DNA from: Spirochaetales bacterium Spiro_10
GTDB lineage: Bacteria; Spirochaetota; Spirochaetia; Treponematales; Treponemataceae
Length of the DNA: 64,000 nucleotides
Direction: 5' to 3'
Assembly (NCBI GenBank): GCA_001604405.1
Contig: LVBL01000003.1
Coordinates: 62,001 to 126,000, forward strand
Positions 25,342 through 33,810 of the stretch are shown in pieces; the first letter of the stretch is position 1; the number at the start of each line of letters is the position of its first letter. A program made the position numbers and the translations under genes. The notes beneath the pieces are model-generated. The model was not told where the DNA came from. It did not search any database and was given only the letters and a program-made list of their open reading frames with translations.

Positions 25342-27435
25342 ATGGTTACCAGAGTTACATACAGGATAGGGGATGAAGACCTCATCCTCGAAACCGGCCG
25401 ACTTGCCAAGCAGGCAAACGGCTCCATTTACGCGCAGTACGCGGGTTCGGCTGTCATCGCCACAGCCTGCGCGTCCTCTTCAAGCCAGGAAGGGCTCGAC
25501 TACGTGCCCCTCACCGTCGACTACAACGAGAAGTACTATGCCGCGGGCAAGATTCCCGGCGGTTTCATCAAGCGCGAGAGCCGCCCGAAAGACAAGGAAG
25601 TTCTCGTGTCGCGCCTTATCGACCGCCCGATGCGGCCCCTTTTCGACAAGTCCTTCGGACGCGACATTCAGATCGTCCCGACCTGCGTTTCGTCCGACAT
25701 GGTCAACCCGCCGGACATTCTCGCGGTGATCGCGAGCTCGGCCGCGGTCCATATCTCGGACATCCCCTTTAACGGCCCCGTCGCCGCCGCGCGCATCGCC
25801 TGGATCGACGGACAGTACGTCATCAACCCCACCTTCGAGCAGATCGCGAAGGCCGAGATGGAGATCGTCGTCGCCGGTACCGCCGAGGGAATCACGATGG
25901 TCGAGGGCGGCGCCCACGAGGTATCCGAGGAAGTCATGCTCGGAGCGCTCGACAAGGCCAGGGAGTTCATCAAGGCCATTTGCGGACTTCAGGACGAGCT
26001 TCGTTCAAAGTGCGGAAAGGACAAGCTTCCGCTGAACCCGCTCAAGGTCGAGCTTGTCCACAAGGACGAAATCAAGGCCTCGGCTTATCCCCGCCTTTCA
26101 GAGGCGCTTTTCGTCGCCGGAAAGTTCGAGCGCCGCGCCGCATGCGACGCCGTTCGCGGCGATCTCGAGGCGAAATACGCGGAACAGCTTTCCGACTCCA
26201 TGCAGAAAAAGCTTTTCGACGCCCTTTTCGAGGAGATGGAGTACGACATCCTCCGGTCCGCCATCCTTGAGAAGGGCGTTCGCGTCGACGGGCGAAGCAC
26301 CGAGGACATCCGCGACATCAATTGCGAGATCGGCGTCCTTTCCCGGCCGCACGGTTCAGCCGTCTTCACGCGCGGGGAAACCCAGTCCCTCGGCGTTACC
26401 ACGCTCGGTACGGTTTTCGACGAGCAGGTCTACGACGACATCGAGGGCGACCGCCGCGAGAACTTCCTGCTTCACTACAACTTCCCGCCCTATTCGGTCG
26501 GCGAGGTCGGTCGCATGGGCACCGGTCGGCGCGAAATCGGACACGGCTATCTCGCCCGCCGCTCGCTCGAGCCGATGGTTCCCTCCCGGGAGGCCTTCCC
26601 GTATACCATCCGCGTCGTGTCGGAAATTCTCGAGTCGAACGGCTCGTCGTCGATGGCCTCCGTTTGCTCGGGAACCCTCTCGATGCTCCACGCCGGCGTA
26701 CCCATGAAGAAGCCCGTTGCGGGCATCGCGATGGGCTTGATTACCGACGGAAGCAAGTTCGCGGTCCTTTCCGACATCCTTGGCGAGGAAGACCATCTCG
26801 GCGACATGGATTTCAAGGTCGCGGGAACGGAAGAGGGTATCACCGGTTTCCAGATGGATATCAAGATCGCGGGCGTTTCCACCGAGATCATGAAGAAGGC
26901 GCTCGAGCAGGCGAAGCGCGGCCGCCTTCATATCCTCGGGATCATGAACAAGACCATCTCGAAGCCCTCGGCCGAGATATCCAAGTACGCTCCGCGCATC
27001 GAGGTCATGAAGATCGAGACCGACAAGATCGGCGCGCTCATCGGACCCGGCGGAAAGAACATCAAGGCGATTTCCGAGAAGTACCAGGTCACCATCAACA
27101 CAGAAAACGACGGTACCGTGACGATCTACGGAAAGAACGCGAAGTGCGCGCTTGACGCAAAGGACGCGGTCAAGGGAATCGTCGAGGATCCGGAAGTCGG
27201 CCGCATTTACGACGGCGTCGTCAAGAGAATCATGGATTTCGGCGCCTTCATCGAGATCCTGCCGGGCAAGGAGGGTCTTTGCCACATCTCCAAGCTGTCC
27301 CGCTCCCGCGTCGCGAACGTGTCGGACGTCGTCAAAGAGGGTCAGAAGATCCCGGTAAAGCTTCTCGAGGTCGACAAGATGGGAAGGCTCAATCTCTCCT
27401 ACGTCGACGCGCTCGGGGACAATGCCGATAGCTGA
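25342..27435 (+). CDS. pnp: Polynucleotide phosphorylase
   Basis: 3'-5' phosphorolytic RNase, a main RNA-decay enzyme. 697 residues. Two RNase PH domains (about 10-140 and 310-520; FFIKRESRPKDKEVLVSRLIDRPMRPLF-like segment, then VDGRSTEDIRDINCEIGVLSRPHGSAVFTRGETQ and DILGEEDHLGDMDFKVAGT), with the all-helical domain between them. A KH domain (about 553-610; GALIGPGGKNIKAISEKYQ) and an S1 domain (about 620-690; GRIYDGVVKRIMDFGAFIEILPGKEGLCHIS) end the protein. ATG 25342 has only AAAGG as ribosome site. The 3' end overlaps the M16 protease gene by 14 bases. Confidence 0.97.
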   Translation: MVTRVTYRIGDEDLILETGRLAKQANGSIYAQYAGSAVIATACASSSSQEGLDYVPLTVDYNEKYYAAGKIPGGFIKRESRPKDKEVLVSRLIDRPMRPLFDKSFGRDIQIVPTCVSSDMVNPPDILAVIASSAAVHISDIPFNGPVAAARIAWIDGQYVINPTFEQIAKAEMEIVVAGTAEGITMVEGGAHEVSEEVMLGALDKAREFIKAICGLQDELRSKCGKDKLPLNPLKVELVHKDEIKASAYPRLSEALFVAGKFERRAACDAVRGDLEAKYAEQLSDSMQKKLFDALFEEMEYDILRSAILEKGVRVDGRSTEDIRDINCEIGVLSRPHGSAVFTRGETQSLGVTTLGTVFDEQVYDDIEGDRRENFLLHYNFPPYSVGEVGRMGTGRREIGHGYLARRSLEPMVPSREAFPYTIRVVSEILESNGSSSMASVCSGTLSMLHAGVPMKKPVAGIAMGLITDGSKFAVLSDILGEEDHLGDMDFKVAGTEEGITGFQMDIKIAGVSTEIMKKALEQAKRGRLHILGIMNKTISKPSAEISKYAPRIEVMKIETDKIGALIGPGGKNIKAISEKYQVTINTENDGTVTIYGKNAKCALDAKDAVKGIVEDPEVGRIYDGVVKRIMDFGAFIEILPGKEGLCHISKLSRSRVANVSDVVKEGQKIPVKLLEVDKMGRLNLSYVDALGDNADS

Positions 27436-28675
27436 TCGCGTTCTGGAAAACGGAATCAGGCTCGTAACCGAACCGATTGTCGCGGCGCAGTCCGCGGCGA
27501 TCGGTTTTTGGTTTTACTCGGGCTCGCGCGACGAGCGGATGGACGAGGAGGGAGCCACCCATTTCATCGAACATCTGCTTTTCAAGGGAACACCGCGCCG
27601 CTCCGCCTCTGACATCGCGCGTTTTTTCGACAGGGTCGGCGGCTACGTCAACGCCTTCACCGAGCGGGAATGCGTGTGTCTCATGTGCGTCGTGCCCCGC
27701 GAGCGGGCTGAGGAGGCGGTTTCACTGATGGCCGAGATGGTTTGCTCGTCGGCTCTCGAAACGCGGGATATGGAGCTCGAGCGGTCGGTCATTCTCAGCG
27801 AGATACTTTCGGCCCATGACGATCCCGACGAGGTGGGCATGGAGACGGCGCTCTCCCTCATGTTCCCCGGGCACGGCCTGTCGCGCCCCATCGCCGGCAC
27901 CCGCGAGGCCCTGAACGCGCTTGACGCGCGGATACTCCGCGGGATGTACGCGAATACCTTCGCTCGCGGGCCCGAACTCGTTTCCGCGGCCGGTTGTCTC
28001 GACGAGTCCGCGCTATCCCGCGTCATCGGGTCTTTCCCCCCGATCGGAGACCGCGTGCGCGATACGGTCGCGCCGAGTTTCCGGTCCGGCCGGTTCGCCC
28101 GGCGTTCGCCGTTCAGCCAGGCGCAACTCTACCTTTCGTTTCCGCTCAACGAACCGCGAACCCCGGAGGCCTGGTGCGCATGGGCGCTGATTAACGCTAT
28201 CAGCGGCGATATGGTAAGTTCCCGGCTTTTCCAGTCCCTGCGCGAGGAGAAGGGCCTTTGCTATTCCGTGTTCAGTTTTGCCCAGTTCGGACGGGATTCC
28301 GCCTTCTGGATGGCCTCCCTGTCGACGCCGCCGGAAAGGTCGCTACCCGCGTATCGGTCCCTTCTCGACGAGATCGAGAGGCTCGCGGATTCCGGCGTTA
28401 CCGAAGCCGAGGTCGGCGACGCGGCGTCGCACATAGTGGGAGAGATGAGACTTTCCTCTGAGGACACAGAGTACCGCATGAAGCGGCTCGCGAGGCAGGT
28501 GCTCCATTCCGGCAGAGCGGCAACCATCGAGGAAACCTCGGAGATCATCCTCGCGACGGGACACGACGGACTTTCTGCCGCGATCCGGTCGGCCTTTTCC
28601 CCGCAGTCGATGAATGTAGTCTTTTTCGCGGACAAAAAGAGCGTGAAGGAGTGTGAGAAATTATGGAAGTACTAG
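27422..28675 (+). CDS. M16-family zinc metalloprotease (processing-peptidase-like)
   Basis: 417 residues. The inverted zinc motif is HFIEH in [16 protein letters not shown] (about 47-51), with the downstream zinc-binding Glu in [17 protein letters not shown] second, non-catalytic M16 domain (about 210-400; [44 protein letters not shown]) completes the clam shell. Pseudo-symmetric M16B peptidases degrade or process short peptides. The gene next to pnp is also an M16 protease in Bacillus (mlpA/ymxG) and many others. No signal peptide, so it should be cytoplasmic. Overlaps pnp by 14 and dut by 13 bases. Confidence 0.92.
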   Translation: MPIADRVLENGIRLVTEPIVAAQSAAIGFWFYSGSRDERMDEEGATHFIEHLLFKGTPRRSASDIARFFDRVGGYVNAFTERECVCLMCVVPRERAEEAVSLMAEMVCSSALETRDMELERSVILSEILSAHDDPDEVGMETALSLMFPGHGLSRPIAGTREALNALDARILRGMYANTFARGPELVSAAGCLDESALSRVIGSFPPIGDRVRDTVAPSFRSGRFARRSPFSQAQLYLSFPLNEPRTPEAWCAWALINAISGDMVSSRLFQSLREEKGLCYSVFSFAQFGRDSAFWMASLSTPPERSLPAYRSLLDEIERLADSGVTEAEVGDAASHIVGEMRLSSEDTEYRMKRLARQVLHSGRAATIEETSEIILATGHDGLSAAIRSAFSPQSMNVVFFADKKSVKECEKLWKY

Positions 28676-29103
28676 TTCGCGTCACGGGCACGGAGGGTTA
28701 CGCGGTCCCCGAATACCAGACCGCGGGGGCGGCGGGCGCCGACCTTCGCGCTTGCGTCACTTCCCCGATTCAGATAAATCCGGGCGACCGGCGCCTTGTT
28801 CCGACGGGCCTTCGGCTTGAGATCCCTTCCGGGTATGAGGCCCAGGTCCGGCCACGTTCCGGGCTCGCGTTCAAGAACGGCATTACCGTGCTCAACTCGC
28901 CGGGGACGATCGACTCCGACTATCGCGGAGAGATCGGCGTGGTCTTGCATAACGCGGGGAAGGAGATTTTCACCGTCAACCACGGCGACAGGATCGCGCA
29001 GTTGGTGATCGCGCCCGTTTGTCGGGCGGTCTTCGAGATACATGACCTGCTTTCCGACACTGATCGCGGATGCGGCGGATACGGCTCGACCGGTTCGGCG
29101 TGA
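28663..29103 (+). CDS. dut: dUTP diphosphatase
   Basis: 146 residues, trimeric dUTPase type: hydrolyses dUTP to dUMP, keeping uracil out of DNA and feeding dTMP synthesis. Motifs: [10 protein letters not shown] (1), [12 protein letters not shown] (2), [15 protein letters not shown] (3, with the catalytic Asp), [12 protein letters not shown] (4) and the C-terminal flexible arm [12 protein letters not shown] (5). It starts inside the end of the protease gene. LptF follows within a few bases. Confidence 0.96.
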   Translation: MEVLVRVTGTEGYAVPEYQTAGAAGADLRACVTSPIQINPGDRRLVPTGLRLEIPSGYEAQVRPRSGLAFKNGITVLNSPGTIDSDYRGEIGVVLHNAGKEIFTVNHGDRIAQLVIAPVCRAVFEIHDLLSDTDRGCGGYGSTGSA

Positions 29104-29105
29104 AG

Positions 29106-30263
29106 ATGATCCCAGTCACCGGGCGTTTCAGGCACAGGACGCTTTTCATGTACGTTGCCAAGGAACTGCTCCTGTATTTCGCGATAAGCTTTCTCTTCTT
29201 TTTTCTCATTTTTTTCGTCAACCAGATCCTGCTTATGGCGGAGGAGATTCTTTCGAAGAGGGCGCCCCTGCGCGACGTAGTGCTGCTGATCGTATACGCG
29301 CTTCCCTCGATAATCGCTACATCCGCCCCGTTTTCCGCCCTCGTCGGCACGCTCATGGGCGTCGGAAGGCTCGTTTCCGACAGGGAGATACTCGCGATGA
29401 ACGCGCTTGGCGTGTCCGTCCGGTTTATCGCCGTTCCCGTCATCGCGGTCGGATTGCTCATATCGGTCGTGTCATTCCTTACAAACGACATACTGCTGCC
29501 CCTGGGAACGATACGCTTTAACAGGCTGTACAGAAAGATACTTACCTCCGTTCCCGCGCTGGAGCTCGAGGCGAATTCCATCAAGCGGAACCAGCGCGCC
29601 ATAGTCGTGACCGGGTCCGTGGCGGGATCCGTGATGGACGAGCTTTTGGTCATCGATTCCGACGAGGAGGGCAACAAGCGCATCATCGCCGCCCCGCGCG
29701 CGCGAATCCTCAAATCAGATGACCTGGACGTCCTGATGACGCTTTCGATGGACGAGCCCGAGGCGCTCGTTCTCGACCGCAGGGATTCCTCCAAATTCGA
29801 TTTCATCGAGTCGAAGGAGATTTCCTACAACCTGCTTTCGAAGAACGTGCTGCCGACGTACTCGGGTAGGATCACGCCGCGCGAAATGAGTTCGCTCGAT
29901 CTGCACCGGGAGATCGCGAAGCGCGTCGAGGAGAGGAAGAACAAACAGGAGAACGCGCGGGACGGACAGGGAAGGACGCTGAACATGTACCGGATGGAGT
30001 ATCACAAGAAATTCGCGATACCCTTCGGGGCCTTCTTCTTCGTCATGCTCGCCTTTCCACTGGGACTGTCGGTCAAGACGAACGGCCAGAGCGTGGGGTT
30101 CATATTCGGCCTCATCATCGCCCTGCTGTACTGGGTCCTTCTCGTGGGGGGCCAGACACTCAGCGTCAAGCTCGGCTTTAACGGGGTATTGATGATGTGG
30201 ATTCCGAACGTCTCCGTATCCGTCGCGGGACTCGCGCTTATCTGGAGGCATTGGCGCCAATGA
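29106..30263 (+). CDS. LptF/LptG-family permease (first of two)
   Basis: 385 residues from ATG 29106; GTG 29100, which overlaps the dut stop (GTGA), is an alternative start. Six predicted membrane segments: three N-terminal (LLLYFAISFLFFFLIFFV; LLIVYALPSIIATSAPFSALVGTLMG; AVPVIAVGLLISVVSFL) and three C-terminal (IPFGAFFFVMLAFPLGLS; FIFGLIIALLYWVLLVGG; LMMWIPNVSVSVAGLALIW), with a beta-jellyroll periplasmic domain between. This is the YjgP/YjgQ family that extracts LPS from the inner membrane with LptB. An lptB ATPase is not in the window. SDREILAMNALGVS is typical of the family. Many treponemes lack classical LPS, so the cargo may be another glycolipid. Confidence 0.88.
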   Translation: MIPVTGRFRHRTLFMYVAKELLLYFAISFLFFFLIFFVNQILLMAEEILSKRAPLRDVVLLIVYALPSIIATSAPFSALVGTLMGVGRLVSDREILAMNALGVSVRFIAVPVIAVGLLISVVSFLTNDILLPLGTIRFNRLYRKILTSVPALELEANSIKRNQRAIVVTGSVAGSVMDELLVIDSDEEGNKRIIAAPRARILKSDDLDVLMTLSMDEPEALVLDRRDSSKFDFIESKEISYNLLSKNVLPTYSGRITPREMSSLDLHREIAKRVEERKNKQENARDGQGRTLNMYRMEYHKKFAIPFGAFFFVMLAFPLGLSVKTNGQSVGFIFGLIIALLYWVLLVGGQTLSVKLGFNGVLMMWIPNVSVSVAGLALIWRHWRQ

Positions 30264-31330
30264 ACACGCTGCAGAGATACCTTGTTCGCCAGTTTCTTCC
30301 CGTCTGCGTGGTGTCGGTGCTGTTTTTCGTCCTGTTGCTGGAACTCGGCGACCTGTTCGCGAACTTGTGGAAGTACCTCGCGAACGACGTCAGCGCGCGG
30401 GACATCGCGCGGCTTCTGGCGCTCTATCTGCCGAAGTGCGTTTCGTTCTCGATGCCCCTCGCCGTTCTGTTCGCGTCTTCGTATACAATGGGTTCCATGC
30501 ACGCGAACAACGAGCTGACGTCCGTTTTCTCGTCTGGTTATCCGCTGTACCGTCTCGCCGCTCCTCTGTTGGCGTTGGGGCTCGCGCTCTCCCTCGGCAT
30601 GTTTTTTTTCGAGGACAGGGTTGTCATACATACCCTGGGCGAGAAAAGCGAGCTTTCCAGAAAGCTTTTGAACCAGGACCAGTCGCTCAGCAACACGAAT
30701 ATAGTCGTCCTCTCGCAAAACGGAAGGATGCTCTATATGGCGGATTACTATCAGGATACGGAGCGGAAGCTTTACGCCCTTACGGTCGTGGCGAGGGACG
30801 ATGACGGGAGGCTTCTGTCCGTTTCAAGGACTCCGTCCGCCGTGTGGAACGGCTCGGAATGGGCCCCTGACGAGACCGACGTCTATTTCGTCGAGAGGGA
30901 CGGGGTCGTGAGGCATCTGAAGGACAGGATGCCCGCGCGTCTCGACGAGCCGCCGGACACCTTCAGGAGAAACACGACTTCCGTCGACGAGTTGGCCGTT
31001 GCCGACGCGAAGGAGTATATCCGGTTCATGAGACGTGCCGGCATTCCGCATACGGAACAGCTTTCAGCCTATTACCGCCGTTTCTCCTTCCCCTTGACGA
31101 TATTCATCGTGCTGTTTTTTTCGATATCGCTCGGCGGGAGGTTCAAGAAAAACATCATGCTCATGAGCCTGCTGTTGAGTCTTTCCGTCGCGGTGGTATA
31201 CTATGTCGTGCAGATGATGGCGGCGATACTCGCCAAATGGGAGTATATCTCGCCCCTGGCCGGCGCGTGGATTCCCGTCGTCCTTTTTGTGGGACTCGGC
31301 GCCGTTTCGATGAGATACGCAAGGACGTGA
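30260..31330 (+). CDS. LptF/LptG-family permease (second of two)
   Basis: 356 residues from ATG 30260 (ATGA overlap with the first permease). Same architecture: N-terminal membrane helices (FLPVCVVSVLFFVLLLEL; PKCVSFSMPLAVLFASSYTMG; LLALGLALSLGMFFF), a periplasmic beta domain (about 130-255), and three C-terminal helices (FPLTIFIVLFFSISLGGRFKKN; MSLLLSLSVAVVYYVVQMM; AGAWIPVVLFVGLGAVS). NNELTSVFSSGYPLYRL matches the conserved NELTA region. The two are expected to form the LptFG heterodimer. I do not assign F versus G. Confidence 0.88.
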   Translation: MNTLQRYLVRQFLPVCVVSVLFFVLLLELGDLFANLWKYLANDVSARDIARLLALYLPKCVSFSMPLAVLFASSYTMGSMHANNELTSVFSSGYPLYRLAAPLLALGLALSLGMFFFEDRVVIHTLGEKSELSRKLLNQDQSLSNTNIVVLSQNGRMLYMADYYQDTERKLYALTVVARDDDGRLLSVSRTPSAVWNGSEWAPDETDVYFVERDGVVRHLKDRMPARLDEPPDTFRRNTTSVDELAVADAKEYIRFMRRAGIPHTEQLSAYYRRFSFPLTIFIVLFFSISLGGRFKKNIMLMSLLLSLSVAVVYYVVQMMAAILAKWEYISPLAGAWIPVVLFVGLGAVSMRYART

Positions 31331-31333
31331 TGG

Positions 31334-32473
31334 ATGAGTGATTCGAGTGCGATATTCAGGCAGGAACACGCGGATGCGCATACGCGCGCGCGGACGGGAA
31401 CGATGTTTCTTCCGCACGGCGAGGTTCAAACCCCGGCTTTCATGCCCGTAGGCACCAACGCGACCGTAAAGGCGATGACAAAGGACTGGCTGTCCGAGAT
31501 AGGCTTTCAGATAATCCTCGCGAATACGTATCATCTGTACCTCCGTCCCGGCGTGGAGTGCATACGGGCGGCGGGCGGGCTGCACGGTTTTTCGGGATGG
31601 AAGGGAAACTTCCTGACCGACTCCGGCGGCTATCAGGTGTTTTCCCTTTCTTCCTTCAGGAAGATAACCAGGGAGGGCGTCAAATTCAGGAGCCATATCG
31701 ACGGTTCAACCCATTTTCTGACTCCCGAGAGCGTCGTGGGCCTTCAAGCCGGGTTCAACTCGGACATACAGATGCAGCTCGACGTGTGCACCGGATTCGG
31801 GACCGAATGGAAGAAGGCCAAGGAGGCCCTCGTCATAACCAACGACTGGGCTTCCCGGGCAAAAAAAGCCTGGCTCGCGTCGGACGAATCGTATTCGGGA
31901 AAGCTGTTCGCCATCGTTCAGGGGAACTTCTTCCGCGACCTGAGAAAGGAAAGCGTCGATTCCGTGCTCGAGCTCGATACCCCGGGGATCGCCATCGGCG
32001 GTCTTTCCGTGGGCGAGCCGCGCGACGTCTACGCGGAATTTCTGGAGTTGTCCGCGGAGAACCTGCCCGAGGACAAGCCGCGGTACGTCATGGGCATCGG
32101 TACCCCGGACTACATTCTCGACGCGGTCTATCACGGAATCGACATCTTCGATTGCGTCCTTCCCACCCGCAACGCGAGAAACGGCTCCTATTTCACGAAG
32201 GACGGATCGATCAACATCAAGAAAGAGTGCCACGCGCGGGACTTCGGGCCGATAGACCCGGAATGCGGCTGCCGCGTCTGCCGCGAGTATTCCCGCTCGT
32301 ACCTGCGTCACCTGTACAAAAACGACGAGATCCTGAGCTCGATGCTCGCGTCGTACCATAACCTCGCGTTCCTGCACGGGATGATGCGCGAGATTCGAGA
32401 GGCGATAGCGAACGGGTCCTTCGGCGCGTATAGGGACAGGTTTCTCAGGAGATTCTCGGGAGGTGCGGAATGA
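31334..32473 (+). CDS. tgt: tRNA-guanine transglycosylase
   Basis: Exchanges G34 for preQ1 in tRNAs with GUN anticodons (queuosine pathway). 379 residues, normal. Seen: TPAFMPVGTNATVKAMT, LTDSGGYQVFSLS (active-site Asp), QLDVCTGFG, AIGGLSVGEP, the nucleophile region DIFDCVLPTRNARNGSYFTKDG, and the zinc site CGCRVCREYSRSYLRHLY. RBS AAGGACG. No yajC or secDF follows, unlike many bacteria; a HEAT-repeat gene overlaps by four bases instead (ATGA). Confidence 0.97.
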   Translation: MSDSSAIFRQEHADAHTRARTGTMFLPHGEVQTPAFMPVGTNATVKAMTKDWLSEIGFQIILANTYHLYLRPGVECIRAAGGLHGFSGWKGNFLTDSGGYQVFSLSSFRKITREGVKFRSHIDGSTHFLTPESVVGLQAGFNSDIQMQLDVCTGFGTEWKKAKEALVITNDWASRAKKAWLASDESYSGKLFAIVQGNFFRDLRKESVDSVLELDTPGIAIGGLSVGEPRDVYAEFLELSAENLPEDKPRYVMGIGTPDYILDAVYHGIDIFDCVLPTRNARNGSYFTKDGSINIKKECHARDFGPIDPECGCRVCREYSRSYLRHLYKNDEILSSMLASYHNLAFLHGMMREIREAIANGSFGAYRDRFLRRFSGGAE

Positions 32474-33810
32474 CCGTATTCAAGCGCGTTGTCGTGTTTA
32501 TCGCCGTGTTCGGTATCTCACTCCATTTCGCCTGCGCGGAAACCGCCTCGGAGGAATCCAAACGGGCGGATATCCTGAACTACGGCCTCGAGACCGAGAT
32601 CGTCGAACTCATACGCCAACTGCGTTCAGACGATGACTCCCTTTCGTCCGAACTGAACGCGCTGTTCGGCAAGACACGCAGCCCGGCAGTACGCGAGGCG
32701 ATACTCGAGCTTTTCGCGCGTCAGGAAAATGACGGTCTCTCACAGTATTGCCTTTCTGTTCTCGAGGATCCCTATGACCATAAAAACTCGACCGTCTCGG
32801 CGGTGTTCGCCTACGTCGAAAAGCTGAAGATTACCGGCGCCGCGCCCCATGTCCGGAAGCTTCTGGAGAACGAATCGGGCGAATGGCGGTCTCAGGCCAT
32901 AAGGACGCTCGGGAAGATCGGCCAGGAGGAGGATGCCCAGTTTCTCGTCGGGTACCTCGACGGCGAGATGCCCGGCGACCAAAAGCAGAAGCTGATCGTG
33001 CGGCAGGAAGTCATGACGGCGCTCGGCGAGCTCAAGGCGGTTTCAGTATGGGACCGTATCGTCGAGATCGCGGGCGACGGCGACGAGAACGCCGTCATCC
33101 GCGCGACCGCCGCCAGGACTATCGGCGCGATGGGCAAACGAGAAGGGCTTCCGACGCTTTCGCGCATATTCGAGGATCAGGATCCCCTCTTGCGCGCCGC
33201 CGCCGTGGCGGGCATGTCGTATTTCGACGGACCCGATGCCGAGGCGGTCGTGCTCGAGGGTTTCAGGGACTCGCACTACAAGGTCCGCCTGGAGGCGCTC
33301 TCGGCAAGCGAGAGGATGAAATTCTCGGGTGCGACGGGACACGCGATCTATCGGGCCAAGACCGACCCCGTCGAGGCGGTTCGCATGCGCGCGTTCGAGG
33401 CAATCGCGAAGATCGGCGACGGCGAAGGGGTCAAGTGGCTTGCCGAGATAGTCTCCGACGAAAAGTCGAACGACAAGATTCGCGTCAAGGCCATTCAGGT
33501 CCTGTGGAGCGACGATTCGGGGCGGATAGAAAAGGATGTGGAAAAAATTGCGTTTTCGTCGCTGAAAGACGACAAAAAAACGTGGATACGATACGAGGTC
33601 GGCAAGGTTCTCAGCGACAGGAAAAGCAAGGGTATTTCAGACGTCGCGATCGCCTACCTGCAACACAAGGACCCGATGACAAAGGCGCTCGGCATCGAGA
33701 TGTATTCGGTCCACCGCTTTTCCGGCGCGCGGGAGCTCGTAGAGGCGATCGCCGCGGACGGAAAAATGGGCGGTTTGCAATCCAGGGCAAAACGGGTTCT
33801 GGAACAGTAA
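32470..33810 (+). CDS. Exported HEAT-repeat protein
   Basis: 446 residues. Signal peptide (VVVFIAVFGISLHFACA), then helical pairs of about 30-35 residues throughout, typical of PBS/HEAT repeats: EWRSQAIRTLGKIGQEEDAQFLVGYL, VIRATAARTIGAMGKREGLPTLSRIF, RMRAFEAIAKIGDGEGVKWLAEIV. About ten units. A binding scaffold in the periplasm is the likeliest role; no enzymatic motif is seen. Last gene of the long plus-strand run. Its stop (33808-33810) directly abuts the stop of the convergent VWA gene. Confidence 0.8.
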   Translation: MTVFKRVVVFIAVFGISLHFACAETASEESKRADILNYGLETEIVELIRQLRSDDDSLSSELNALFGKTRSPAVREAILELFARQENDGLSQYCLSVLEDPYDHKNSTVSAVFAYVEKLKITGAAPHVRKLLENESGEWRSQAIRTLGKIGQEEDAQFLVGYLDGEMPGDQKQKLIVRQEVMTALGELKAVSVWDRIVEIAGDGDENAVIRATAARTIGAMGKREGLPTLSRIFEDQDPLLRAAAVAGMSYFDGPDAEAVVLEGFRDSHYKVRLEALSASERMKFSGATGHAIYRAKTDPVEAVRMRAFEAIAKIGDGEGVKWLAEIVSDEKSNDKIRVKAIQVLWSDDSGRIEKDVEKIAFSSLKDDKKTWIRYEVGKVLSDRKSKGISDVAIAYLQHKDPMTKALGIEMYSVHRFSGARELVEAIAADGKMGGLQSRAKRVLEQ

